This document shows, piece after piece, positions 23,450 to 32,081 of a DNA stretch of 64,000 nt. The stretch is taken from the NCBI GenBank assembly GCA_963800065.1, contig CAWCZO010000008.1, positions 124,001 through 188,000 on the forward strand, read 5' to 3'. The DNA is from CAWJFJ01 sp963800065. Lineage in GTDB: Bacteria > Actinomycetota > Acidimicrobiia > Acidimicrobiales > UBA8190. A program made the position numbers and the translations under genes. The notes beneath the pieces are model-generated. The model was not told the DNA's origin, did not search any database, and saw nothing but the letters and a program-made list of their open reading frames with translations. Each line of letters begins with the position of its first letter. The stretch's first letter is position 1.

Positions 23450-26413
23450 ATGACCACGACGACGGGTCGTGACGTCGGGGGCGCCGTCCGGCGCCGCCGG
23501 CCGGTGTTCGCCGTTGTGGCGGCGGTGCTGGCCGTCGTGGTCGGGCTGCTCGATCCAAGCCCGGCGACGGCATCCGGACGGTCGGGTCAGTCGATGGCCG
23601 ACACGTCTCCGGTGAACCTCTCCACGCCGGTCGACATGGCTGACGGCGTGGCGCGGCGCGCTGCCGTCGTCCGTGCCGGTGACGCCCGTTTCGAGGTCCT
23701 GAGCCCCACCCTCATCCGTCTCGAGTACTCGCCGTCGGGCACGTTCGAGAACAGTCCCACCGTCAACGTGGTCGACCGCCGGATGCCCGTCCCGGCCTAC
23801 AGCGCCCATGTGGCGGGCGGCTGGCTGACTCTGCGGACGAGCCGGGCCACCCTGCGCTACAAGATCGGGTCGGGGCCGTTCACCCCGGCCGACACCTCCT
23901 TGCGGTTCGCCGACGGCGCCCGCATGACCACGGTGCATCCCACCTGGGACTGGGAGTGTCCGTTCGACCAGGTCTGCCAGGCCGGCGCCGCCGTCCTGAC
24001 CGGTGGGGCGGCTCTCGGCCAGGGCGTGAACGGGTACCGGAGCAGCGCCGGATTCGTGGGAGACGTCCGCAACCCCGGTGACAGCGCCACGTGGAACGTC
24101 CTCGGTGCGCCGGCGGGGCCGGCGCTGCTGACTTTGCGCTACTCGAACACGGTGAGCCTCATCGCTCCCTCCGGTCCGCGCACGCTCACCCTGGTGATCG
24201 ACGGTCATGTGGTCTCGACGTTGGTGGCGGCCCAGACCGGCGGTGCCGATCCGTGGTCGACGCTCACCGCCACCGCCGCGCTGAAGGCGGGCTCCAACTC
24301 GGTGAAGGTGGCCTGCGAGGCCGGCGACAGCTGTCACATCGAGTTGGACACGTTGTCGATAGGTCCGGCCGGTGCCCCCGCCCCGGCGGCGGTGCAGACC
24401 GATCCGCTCGGTGGTTGGATCCGGGGCTTCGACACCTTCACCTACCAACCGGGAACATCGTGCGCGCCGGGCACGGCCGGGGCCACGTGCCAGATCTCCC
24501 TCGAGCCGTTGCACACCGACGGCCTCCTCGACAAGGCCGGCTGGCGTCTGCTCGACGACACCCAGAGCGCGCAATGGACGACCCAGGGATGGGTCAGCCC
24601 GCGCCCTGCGGGCGGGGACGTCGAGGACGGCTACCTGTTCGTCTACGGGCACGACTACGTCGGCGCCCTCCACACGTTCGCCCAGTTGACGGGTCCCGCC
24701 CCTCTGCTCCCACGGAGCATCTTCGGCGTCTGGTACTCCGACTACACGCCGTATACGAGCAGCGACATCGAGGACTCGGTCTACCCGGCCTTCCAGAGGA
24801 ACAAGGTGCCCCTCAACACGTTGTCGCTCGACACCGACTGGAAGGCCCCCAACGACTGGGACGGGTGGGAATGGAACACCAGCCTCTTCCCCGACCCCGG
24901 CGCCTTCTTGAAGTGGGCACGGGGGCGGGGCATCACCGTCACCTTGAACATCCACTCGAGCATCGCCGACAACGACCCCGAGCTGCCCGAAGCCGAGGAC
25001 GTCGCCGGGACGCCGTTGGCCTCGTCGACCTGCTCGGCCGGACCGTGCAAGGTGTGGGACTGGAGCTCGGCCCCGCAGGCCGAGTCCAACTTCGCCCTCC
25101 AGCAGGGTCTCGAGAAACAGGGGGTGGGGTTCTGGTGGCTGGATTGGTGCTGCGACGAATCGGTCGTCACCATGCCGGGACTGACCCCGGACTCGTGGAT
25201 CGACCACCTCTACGCCCAGGAGATGGTGAACCGGGGCCAGCGGGGCTTCGTGCTGGCCCGCATCGGTTCGTCCAACGACGACCCCGTGGAGGTCTATCCG
25301 GCGGGACCGTGGTCGGACCACACCTCGGCCATCGCCTTCACCGGTGATGCCTGGGGGACGTGGAACACCCTGGCCCGGGAGGTGGCCCTCACGCCGGACG
25401 AGGCGACCATCGGCGAACCGTACGTGAGTGACGACATCGGCAGCTACCTGGGCTCCCCGCCCATCGGGGCCCCCGACACGGCCGATCTCTACGACCGGTG
25501 GGTCCAGTGGGGGACCTTCGCCCCGATCCTGCGGCTGCACTCCCAGGACGAAGCCCGGTTGCCCTGGGAATATCCACAACCGGTCCAGGGGATCACCGAG
25601 AATTTCCTCCGCCTCCGTGAGGCCCTCATCCCCTACACCTACACGCTGGCGGCTCAGGCCCAGGCCGACGGTCTGCCCATGACGCAGCCGCTCTACCTCG
25701 ATTACCCGGACGAGGGGGCCGCCTACGCCCACCCCGACGAATACCTCTACGGGTCCGACATGCTGGTGGCACCGGTGACGTCCCCGGGGGACGTGGCCGA
25801 CACCACGGTCTGGATACCACCGGGCCGCTGGGTGGACTATTTCACGGGGGCCACGTTCACCGGTCCGTCGACCACCACCATGTCGGTGCCCTTGAACCGG
25901 ATGCCGGTGTTCGTGCGGGCCGGGGGGATCGTCCCCGAGCAGTCGTCGTCGGCGTCGGCGTCGGCTCCGGCCTCGTCCATGATCCTCACGGTGTTCTCGG
26001 GGTCCGGCGGATCCTTCAGTCTCTACGGAGACAGCGGCACGGGACTGGGTTACACGAGGGGACAGTCCACCGAGACCCGCATCACCGACTCGCTCGGCTC
26101 CACCGGGGCGGCGGCGAGGCCGTCGACGGCCCGGGTGACCGTCGGCGCCGCCCACGGGCACTACGGCGGCGAGCCGACCGCCGTCCGCTACCAGCTCCGG
26201 ATGGTGGACCTGTCCCGACCGTCCCGGGTGACGCTGGACGGTCGGGAGCTCGTTCGGCGGCCGTCAGGCTCGGCGGCACCGGGTTGGTCCTACCAGGCCT
26301 CGACGGCCACCGTGGTGGTGGTCACCGCACCGCTGTCGACGGCGCGGACCTTCACCGTGCTGGCGTCGGGTACCCGGGCCGTGTCCCGGTCGGAGCCGTC
26401 CACCGGTCCCTGA
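23450..26413 (+). CDS. Secreted glycoside hydrolase family 31 with inserted carbohydrate-binding module
   Basis: The 987-residue protein starts with a signal peptide (FAVVAAVLAVVVGLLDPSPATA). The GH31 N-terminal beta domain (FEVLSPTLIRLEYSPSGTF) is interrupted at about residues 170-310 by a module resembling CBM35/CBM6 (SATWNVLG, LTLVIDGHVVSTL, ACEAGDSCHIELDTLSIG). The catalytic barrel follows, with nucleophile Asp565 in FWWLDWCCDE and probable acid/base Asp633 in FTGDAWGTW. GH31 enzymes are alpha-glucosidases, alpha-xylosidases or related transferases. A TAGATT box stands 8 bases before the ATG. It converges on the hydrolase at 26418. Confidence 0.88.
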   Translation: MTTTTGRDVGGAVRRRRPVFAVVAAVLAVVVGLLDPSPATASGRSGQSMADTSPVNLSTPVDMADGVARRAAVVRAGDARFEVLSPTLIRLEYSPSGTFENSPTVNVVDRRMPVPAYSAHVAGGWLTLRTSRATLRYKIGSGPFTPADTSLRFADGARMTTVHPTWDWECPFDQVCQAGAAVLTGGAALGQGVNGYRSSAGFVGDVRNPGDSATWNVLGAPAGPALLTLRYSNTVSLIAPSGPRTLTLVIDGHVVSTLVAAQTGGADPWSTLTATAALKAGSNSVKVACEAGDSCHIELDTLSIGPAGAPAPAAVQTDPLGGWIRGFDTFTYQPGTSCAPGTAGATCQISLEPLHTDGLLDKAGWRLLDDTQSAQWTTQGWVSPRPAGGDVEDGYLFVYGHDYVGALHTFAQLTGPAPLLPRSIFGVWYSDYTPYTSSDIEDSVYPAFQRNKVPLNTLSLDTDWKAPNDWDGWEWNTSLFPDPGAFLKWARGRGITVTLNIHSSIADNDPELPEAEDVAGTPLASSTCSAGPCKVWDWSSAPQAESNFALQQGLEKQGVGFWWLDWCCDESVVTMPGLTPDSWIDHLYAQEMVNRGQRGFVLARIGSSNDDPVEVYPAGPWSDHTSAIAFTGDAWGTWNTLAREVALTPDEATIGEPYVSDDIGSYLGSPPIGAPDTADLYDRWVQWGTFAPILRLHSQDEARLPWEYPQPVQGITENFLRLREALIPYTYTLAAQAQADGLPMTQPLYLDYPDEGAAYAHPDEYLYGSDMLVAPVTSPGDVADTTVWIPPGRWVDYFTGATFTGPSTTTMSVPLNRMPVFVRAGGIVPEQSSSASASAPASSMILTVFSGSGGSFSLYGDSGTGLGYTRGQSTETRITDSLGSTGAAARPSTARVTVGAAHGHYGGEPTAVRYQLRMVDLSRPSRVTLDGRELVRRPSGSAAPGWSYQASTATVVVVTAPLSTARTFTVLASGTRAVSRSEPSTGP

Positions 26414-26417
26414 CCGG

Positions 26418-27137
26418 TCAGCCCGCCAATACCTTCAGACCGAGGTCCTGGAGGTGGTCGAAGAACACGTCGGGCTGCTCGAACATCCAGTCGTGGTCCA
26501 TGGCCCGTCCGTCGGGCGCCCACGCCACGGTGAAGCTGGCGCCGAGCTCCTGGGCGAACCGCTCCCCGTCGGACCGGGAGAGGATCGAGTCGCGGTTGGC
26601 CCACAGGACGTGGGCCGGGATCCGGGCCCGGTCCACCGTGCCGGCGTCGGTCTGCCGTCCGCTCGTGAATCCCCACCAGGCCGCATCGGTCAGCTGGCGG
26701 GGGTGTTCGACGGCCGTCCGGGCGAAGGCTGAGGCCGCCGTCGGGGTGGCCAGTCTCAGGAGCCGAACCGGGTGGCGAAGCACCTCGGTGGCGAGCCGCC
26801 ATTCGCGTGAGGCGGCCAACGAGTCGGAGAAGACCACCTCCACGACGCGATCGGGGAAGAGCGAGGTGAAAGCGAGCCCGATTCCCCCTCCGAAGGAATG
26901 GCCGAGCAGGCTGACGCGATCCAGTCCGAGGTGGTCGAGAGTGGTCACGAAGGCGTCCACCACCTCCTCGTACTGCCACCGGCCCCGGACGGCGAAGAGG
27001 TCGGGGACGATGACCCGACAACGGGTGGCCAGGAGATCGACCAGGCGTCCGTAGGTGGAGGGGAGCATGGCGAATCCATGGAGCAGGAGCAGCGGTGCGC
27101 CCTCGCCCTCGTCGATGGGAACCTCGAGTCGGGTCAC
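26418..27137 (-). CDS. Alpha/beta-fold hydrolase
   Basis: The 239-residue enzyme has an oxyanion loop LLLLHGFAMLPSTYGRLVDL, nucleophile Ser in LLGHSFGGGIGLAF, and a late DGRAMDHDWMFEQPD segment that supplies the catalytic His. The acid may be Asp in LWANRDSI. It starts with GTG 27 bases after the response-regulator gene, and is most likely the third gene of the two-component operon. Its substrate is unknown; its placement suggests it acts on, or is made in response to, the signal of the sensor kinase. Confidence 0.8.
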   Translation of the reverse strand: MTRLEVPIDEGEGAPLLLLHGFAMLPSTYGRLVDLLATRCRVIVPDLFAVRGRWQYEEVVDAFVTTLDHLGLDRVSLLGHSFGGGIGLAFTSLFPDRVVEVVFSDSLAASREWRLATEVLRHPVRLLRLATPTAASAFARTAVEHPRQLTDAAWWGFTSGRQTDAGTVDRARIPAHVLWANRDSILSRSDGERFAQELGASFTVAWAPDGRAMDHDWMFEQPDVFFDHLQDLGLKVLAG

Positions 27138-27164
27138 GATCCCGGTCCGGGGCAGGTGGGGTCG

Positions 27165-27845
27165 TCAGGTCCCGCGCTGGGGACCGACGATGCCCGTCTG
27201 AAAGGCGAAGACGACGGCTTGGACCCGGTCACGGAGACCGAGCTTGCCAAGGATCCGTCCGACGTGCGACTTGACGGTTGCTTCCGAGACGAAGAGCCGC
27301 TGGGCGATCTCCGCATTGGAGAGTCCGTCGGCCACGGCCACGAGCACCTCCTGCTCACGATCGGTGAGCTTGGTCATGGCGGCCGTGCCCTCACTGACCT
27401 GGCCCGGCGCGGGAGCGTCCAGGAGATGGGCGCATTCGTCGAGAAGGCGCCGGGTGATCCTGGGGGAGACCACGGCATCACCGGAAGCGACGGTCCGGAT
27501 CCCGTTGGCCAGCTCCTCGGGGGCCACGTCCTTCAGGAGGAACCCACTGGCTCCGGCGCGCAGGGCGCCGAAGGCGTACTCGTCGAGGTCGAAAGTGGTG
27601 AGGACGAGGACACGGACGGCGGCGTCGTCGGCCACGATCCGCCTGGTCGCCTCGACGCCGTCGACCAGGGGCATCCGGATGTCCATGAGGACGACGTCGG
27701 GGTGACAGGCCGCCGCCACCGTCACCGCCTCCTGCCCGTCACCGGCCTCGCCGACCACCTCGATGTCCGGCTCCTGGGCCAGGATCATCCGGAAGCCGTG
27801 CCGCAGGAGCGCCTGGTCGTCGACCAGAAGCACCCGGATGGTCAC
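27165..27845 (-). CDS. NarL/FixJ-type response regulator
   Basis: The 226-residue protein has a receiver domain (IRVLLVDDQALLRHG; phospho-acceptor Asp55 in VVLMDIRMPL; Lys in GFLLKDVAPEEL) and a LuxR-type HTH (LTDREQEVLVAVADGLSNAE, VSEATVKSHVGRILGKL). It starts with GTG overlapping the TGA of the kinase gene (GTGA, 27845-27842), a classic coupled start. It should be phosphorylated by the kinase encoded just upstream. The perfect inverted repeat at 29165-29204, in the promoter region of this operon, is a candidate binding site. Confidence 0.93.
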   Translation of the reverse strand: MTIRVLLVDDQALLRHGFRMILAQEPDIEVVGEAGDGQEAVTVAAACHPDVVLMDIRMPLVDGVEATRRIVADDAAVRVLVLTTFDLDEYAFGALRAGASGFLLKDVAPEELANGIRTVASGDAVVSPRITRRLLDECAHLLDAPAPGQVSEGTAAMTKLTDREQEVLVAVADGLSNAEIAQRLFVSEATVKSHVGRILGKLGLRDRVQAVVFAFQTGIVGPQRGT

Positions 27846-29068
27846 GACGTCACCGTCGTGGTCTCCGACGGCAGGAGGGCCGAGACGGACCAACCACCCC
27901 CCGCCGACGGGCCGACCTCGAGGGTGCCGCCGTGGAGGTGGGCCCGCTCGCTCATCCCTTCGATGCCACGCCCCCCGGGTCCGGTGGGTCGGGCCCCGGG
28001 TCCGTCGTCGGTCACCGTGAGCTCCACCAGGGGCCGCCGGTAACGCAGCATCACGTGGGCCTCGGTGGCCGAGGAGTGCTTGATCGTGTTGGTGAGAGCC
28101 TCCTGGGCGATCCGGTAGACCGTGAGCTCGGTGGCGGCACCCACGGCGAATTCCTCACCCTCGACGGTGACCTCCACCCCGAGCCCGGTGGCGCGCACCC
28201 GCTCGAACAGCTCGCCGAGCTGGGCGATACCGGGTTGAGGACCGAGCAGCGCTCTCGGCTCCTCGGTCCGCAGGACGTTGATCACCGTCCGCATGTCGCT
28301 CAGAGCCTGGCGCCCGACCTCCGAGGCCCGGCGCATGGCATCGGTGGCGCTGGCCGGGTCCGACCCGTTGGTCACCGCTGCGGCGTCGGCCAGTGTGATG
28401 ACCACCGACAAGCTGTGGGCCACGATGTCGTGGACCTCCCGGGCGATCCGCGCCCGCTCGTTGGCCGCCCCGATGGCCTTCTGCTGATCCCGCTCGATCT
28501 CGAGGCGCTCGGCCCTCTCGGCCAGCCAGGCCATGTACTCGCTCCCCGAGCGCACCGTGAATCCCACGAAGAGGGCGGAGGCGACGGTGGCGGTGAGGAA
28601 GAGGAACGACCTCGGCACCGTCCCCGCCGGCACGAATCGGGTGGCCGCCATGGCCGCACCCACCTCGAGGATTCCGGCCGCCACCAGCGCTCGTCGTCGC
28701 GACCGGTGGACGGCGACGGTGTAGAGCGCCACCAGGAGGGCGGCGTCGCCGATGAGCCGGTAGCCGAGCGCCCACTGTGTCAGGGCCACGGCGGACACGA
28801 GGAGGAACACCGCCGTCGGATGCGAGCGGCGCCAGATCAGGGGCACGATCATGGCGGCCTGGACGATGGCCGTCCCCACCCCGGCGAACGGCGAGAGGGC
28901 CAACCACAGGGTCGACAGGGCCAGCAGCGCGGCGGCGGTCAGGGCGTCGGTGGCCACGGCGTGGGCATGGACCAGTCGCCGGCCCGCCCCGAAGAGACCA
29001 CCGTCGATCTCCGGCCGGGACCGCAGGGGGTCGGGGCGGGGACCGGCGGTGCCGACGACTGTGCTCAT
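27842..29068 (-). CDS. Two-component sensor histidine kinase (HisKA_3, NarL partner type)
   Basis: The 408-residue kinase has about five N-terminal membrane helices with almost no extracellular loops, so it probably senses within the membrane. The dimerisation domain carries phospho-acceptor His213 in RIAREVHDIVAHSLSVVI, and the ATPase domain has YRIAQEALTNTIKHS and GGRGIEGMSERAHLHGG. The start ATG at 29068 lacks a normal Shine-Dalgarno. Instead it is the last member of a chain of ATGA-overlapping mini-ORFs (29124-29068), so its translation probably depends on re-initiation. Such intramembrane kinases often respond to cell-envelope stress. Confidence 0.9.
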   Translation of the reverse strand: MSTVVGTAGPRPDPLRSRPEIDGGLFGAGRRLVHAHAVATDALTAAALLALSTLWLALSPFAGVGTAIVQAAMIVPLIWRRSHPTAVFLLVSAVALTQWALGYRLIGDAALLVALYTVAVHRSRRRALVAAGILEVGAAMAATRFVPAGTVPRSFLFLTATVASALFVGFTVRSGSEYMAWLAERAERLEIERDQQKAIGAANERARIAREVHDIVAHSLSVVITLADAAAVTNGSDPASATDAMRRASEVGRQALSDMRTVINVLRTEEPRALLGPQPGIAQLGELFERVRATGLGVEVTVEGEEFAVGAATELTVYRIAQEALTNTIKHSSATEAHVMLRYRRPLVELTVTDDGPGARPTGPGGRGIEGMSERAHLHGGTLEVGPSAGGGWSVSALLPSETTTVTS

Positions 29069-29124
29069 GTGACGCTCATGTGACGCTCATGTGACGGTTC
29101 CCACGCTCATCTGACCGATCCCAC
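29069..29124 (-). promoter_or_regulatory. Chain of four overlapping mini-ORFs in the kinase leader
   Basis: On the minus strand, GAGGAG (29137-29132) lies 7 bases before GTG 29124. From there the reading is VGSVR-stop, MSVGTVT-stop, MSVT-stop, MSVT-stop, and then the kinase. Each stop TGA overlaps the next start as ATGA (at 29110, 29090, 29079 and 29068). The last two units are an exact 11-base tandem repeat (ATGAGCGTCAC). A TACGCT box at 29147-29142 could be the -10. The layout fits stepwise translational re-initiation. Confidence 0.5.
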
Positions 29125-29164
29125 GTTGGCGCTCCTCGTCGAGCGTACCGCCCCGCTTCTGCGA

Positions 29165-29204
29165 CCTGAGGATGAGATCGTGGATGGTGGGATTCATCCT
29201 CAGG
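29165..29204. repeat. Perfect 11-bp inverted repeat between divergent genes
   Basis: CCTGAGGATGA (29165-29175) and TCATCCTCAGG (29194-29204) are exact complements with an 18-base spacer. It lies between the kinase leader and the leaderless membrane-protein gene. No T-run follows, so an operator is more likely than a terminator. Confidence 0.6.
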
Positions 29205-29245
29205 GGGGTCGGAATGCCGAGGTGTCCCCACGTAGATTCACTGGT

Positions 29246-29761
29246 GTGGAGGTTCCGTCACCGCAACCGCGACTGAACGCGCCCCCCGGTCGACGGACGG
29301 CGTTTCGCCGCACCCTGGCCCTGGTGAGGGTCGACTTCCGACCGCAGCACCCCCTTCCCCGACCGGCCCGGTTGACCCTGGCGTCGGCCGTCTCGGTGAT
29401 CGGCTCCCTGGTGGCGGACGCCGTCCTGGTGGCCATCGGGACCACCGTGTTCCCCGCCACTCGGGGGTACGTCCACTTCCGGTTCTCCGATTACGGCAAG
29501 CTCACCGTCATCGGTGTGGTGATCGCCTGCGTGGCATGGCCGATCGTCACCCGGATCTCGTCGTCGCCCCGCTGGTTGTTCCTCCGCCTGGCCGTCGTCG
29601 TGACGCTGTTCCTGTGGCTCCCCGACCTCTGGATCCTGTGGAAGGGCCAGCCCGTCCGGGCCGTCTTCGTCCTCATGACCATGCACCTGGCCATCGCCGC
29701 CGTGACCTACACGTCGCTCGTTCGTCTGGCGCCGGCCCGGCGGCCGTCGGTTGGCGGCTGA
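29246..29761 (+). CDS. Four-helix membrane protein, DUF6069-like
   Basis: A TAGATT box (29233-29238) stands 7 bases before GTG 29246, giving a leaderless start. The 171-residue product has an Arg-rich cytoplasmic N-terminus and four hydrophobic helices (ASAVSVIGSLVADAVLVAIG, LTVIGVVIACVAWPIV, LFLRLAVVVTLFLWLPDLWI, VFVLMTMHLAIAAVTYTSLV). The pattern resembles a family of actinobacterial membrane proteins of unknown function. It precedes the DUF347-type protein by 12 bases, and the two are probably co-transcribed. Its promoter region is shared with the two-component operon. Confidence 0.72.
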   Translation: MEVPSPQPRLNAPPGRRTAFRRTLALVRVDFRPQHPLPRPARLTLASAVSVIGSLVADAVLVAIGTTVFPATRGYVHFRFSDYGKLTVIGVVIACVAWPIVTRISSSPRWLFLRLAVVVTLFLWLPDLWILWKGQPVRAVFVLMTMHLAIAAVTYTSLVRLAPARRPSVGG

Positions 29762-29773
29762 TCCACGCCGGAA

Positions 29774-30577
29774 ATGACCCTGCCCGGACGTTTCGCAGGA
29801 GCGGGTGGCGGTTTGCGAAAGGTCCCGGAGCTCACCGCCTACTTCTGGATCACCAAGGTGTTGACCACGGCCATGGGCGAGGCCACGTCGGACTACCTGG
29901 TCAAGGTCCTGTCTCCGGTCGTGGCCGTGGCGCTCGGCACCATGGCTCTGGCCGTGGCCCTGGTTCTGCAATTCTCGGTGCGCCGCTACGTGGCGTGGAT
30001 CTACTGGTTGGCCGTGGCCATGGTCGCCGTCTTCGGGACGATGACCGCCGACGTCTTGCACGTTCAGTTCGGCGTCGCCTACGACGTCTCCACCCCGTTC
30101 TTCGCCGTCGTGCTCGCCGGAGTCTTCGTCTTGTGGCATTCGACGGAGAGGACGCTTTCCATCCACACCATCGATACTCCGCGCCGAGAGGCCTTCTACT
30201 GGGCCACGGTGATCGCCACCTTCGCCCTCGGCACCGCCGCCGGTGATATGACGGCGACGACCCTGCACCTGGGTTACCTCGTGTCCGGCCTGATGTTCGC
30301 CGGGCTGATCGCCGTGCCGGCGTTGGCCTATCGGCTGTTCAAGATGAACGAGGTCGTGGCCTTCTGGTTCGCCTATGTCGTGACCCGGCCTCTCGGGGCG
30401 TCGTTCGCCGACTGGTTCAGCAAGCCCCACCGGATCGGGGGCCTGGCCCTGGGCGACGGAAGGGTGAGCCTGGCTCTCACTCTCGTGATCGTCGGATTCG
30501 TCGGCTACCTGACGGTCACCCGCCGGGATGTGTCGGCCGACGCCGCCCCGTCGCCGGCGCCCGTCACCGACCCGTGA
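29774..30577 (+). CDS. Membrane protein with two DUF347 repeats (COG4705-like)
   Basis: The 267-residue protein has about eight helices in two homologous halves. Each half carries a similar block: KVLTTAMGEATSDYLV in the first, VIATFALGTAAGDMTATTLH in the second, and a third related AYVVTRPLGASFADWFSKP near the end. Such repeats define COG4705/DUF347 proteins. No reaction is established; a transport role is often suggested. It starts 12 bases after the upstream membrane-protein gene. A charged, Pro/Ala-rich tail ends the protein. Confidence 0.8.
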   Translation: MTLPGRFAGAGGGLRKVPELTAYFWITKVLTTAMGEATSDYLVKVLSPVVAVALGTMALAVALVLQFSVRRYVAWIYWLAVAMVAVFGTMTADVLHVQFGVAYDVSTPFFAVVLAGVFVLWHSTERTLSIHTIDTPRREAFYWATVIATFALGTAAGDMTATTLHLGYLVSGLMFAGLIAVPALAYRLFKMNEVVAFWFAYVVTRPLGASFADWFSKPHRIGGLALGDGRVSLALTLVIVGFVGYLTVTRRDVSADAAPSPAPVTDP

Positions 30578-30698
30578 CCCCTACCCGGGAACCACCGCTG
30601 TCGTCACTCACCTCGACAACGGCCCGGGTGATCCGCGTGACAAGCTGACGCCCGGCCGGGGGAGTGGCCCGGTGACAGGTGAGACCCGAGGGGGAACC

Positions 30699-32081
30699 GT
30701 GGACGCCGTCAGACGCTTCCGATCGATGGAGTCCCGAGCGGCGCCGGGAGCCCGGCCCGGTACCACCGGGAGGGGACTCTTCGTGGTGGTGGCCACGGTC
30801 GCCATGGTGGCCGGCGCCTGCTCGTCGACCCCGTCGGCCGCTCCCACCCCGTCCTCCACCACGCCGGCGTCGGGATCGACCGCCACGACGCTGCCGTCGG
30901 GGGGCCAGTCCAACGGGGTCACCGCCACCACGGTGACCGTGGGACAGGTCGACGACCTGACGGCACCGCTGCCGGGTCTGTTCAAGGGAGCCGAGGACGG
31001 GACCGAGGCCTACTTCGACTACATCAACAGCCTGGGCGGGGTGAACGGGCGCAAGATCATTCTCGATGCCCGGGACAGCGCCTACAACGACGGCACGGTG
31101 GCCAACGCCACGGCCGCCCAGATCAGGGACGACTTCGCCCTCGTCGGAGGCTTCTCCCTGGACGACGCCGCCGAGGAGCCGCTCATCAAGGCGGCCGGCA
31201 TGCCCGACATCGCCTACCCCCTGGACCCCGACCTGTCGAACCTCCCCACCGCCTACAGCCCTGTGCCCAACAACGACAACGACGTCCCGGTGACCATCTT
31301 CAAGCTGCTCAAGAAGAGGTTCCCGCAGGCCATCAAGCACGTGGGCATCCTGTGGGCCAACGACACCGCCGCCACGGCCGAGGCCGAGAAGGCCTTCGAG
31401 CGCGGTGCCGAGTCCCAGGGTTTCAAGATCGTCTACGACGCCGGCTTCACCCCCAGCCAGACGACGTTCCTGGCCAACGTCCTGACCATGAAGTCCCGGG
31501 GCGTGCAGATGTTCTTCACCCAGCAGCTACCGGATTCCTACGCCGCCACCTCGGCCGAGGAGATGCAGCAGCAGAACTTCTCACCCGTCAATATCCAGGG
31601 CGACGCCTACTCGGCCAACCTGGTGAAGGACGGCGGCTCGGCCGTCAACGGGATGTACATCGAGATCGGATACGTGCTCTACCTGGGGGCCGACTCCGAC
31701 CTGCCGGCCGTCAAGCTCTACAACAAGTGGATGAAGATCGCCGACCCCGACGCCAACTTCGAGTTGCAGTCTCTCTTCGGGTGGGCCTCCGCCGTGCTCT
31801 TCGTCCAGGGCTTGCGGGCTGCCGGGAACCCACCCACCCGGGCCGGTCTCGAGGCGGCGTTGGACAAGGTGACGAGCTTCAACGCCGGCGGGTTGATCAC
31901 GACGTCGGATCCGGCCCAGAACGTGCCCGGATCGTGCGTCATCCTGGCCCAGGTGCGCCACGGTCAGATCGTCCGGGTGCCCCCGACGCCGAGGACAGGG
32001 TTCTACTGCCTGCCGCACGCGTTGCTGCCGGCCCCCGGATTCAAGCCCGAGGTCCGGCCGGTGCCTTCGTCGGGAGGGTAG
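30699..32081 (+). CDS. Branched-chain-type ABC transporter substrate-binding lipoprotein
   Basis: GAGGGGGAA before GTG 30699 sets the start. The 460-residue product has a lipoprotein signal (VVVATVAMVAGACSS, with Cys as the lipid anchor), a Ser/Thr/Pro linker, and a type 1 periplasmic-binding fold: VTVGQVDDLTAPLPGLFKGA, YINSLGGVNGRKI, VGGFSLDDAAEEPLIKAAGM. This is the LivJ/amide family, which binds branched-chain amino acids, amides or aromatic acids. No permease or ATPase gene lies next to it, so it is an orphan component. Its last 41 bases overlap the convergent DMT transporter gene. Confidence 0.85.
   Translation: MDAVRRFRSMESRAAPGARPGTTGRGLFVVVATVAMVAGACSSTPSAAPTPSSTTPASGSTATTLPSGGQSNGVTATTVTVGQVDDLTAPLPGLFKGAEDGTEAYFDYINSLGGVNGRKIILDARDSAYNDGTVANATAAQIRDDFALVGGFSLDDAAEEPLIKAAGMPDIAYPLDPDLSNLPTAYSPVPNNDNDVPVTIFKLLKKRFPQAIKHVGILWANDTAATAEAEKAFERGAESQGFKIVYDAGFTPSQTTFLANVLTMKSRGVQMFFTQQLPDSYAATSAEEMQQQNFSPVNIQGDAYSANLVKDGGSAVNGMYIEIGYVLYLGADSDLPAVKLYNKWMKIADPDANFELQSLFGWASAVLFVQGLRAAGNPPTRAGLEAALDKVTSFNAGGLITTSDPAQNVPGSCVILAQVRHGQIVRVPPTPRTGFYCLPHALLPAPGFKPEVRPVPSSGG

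Noticed and set aside
23396..26161. A 921-codon minus-strand open frame opposite the GH31 gene
   Set aside because: Composition is Arg/Gly/Val-rich with no motif; the plus strand has a complete signal peptide and GH31 active site.
26405..26423. Palindrome CTGACCGGTCAG at the junction of convergent genes as a terminator
   Set aside because: It is formed by the two opposite stop codons and lacks a loop and T-run.
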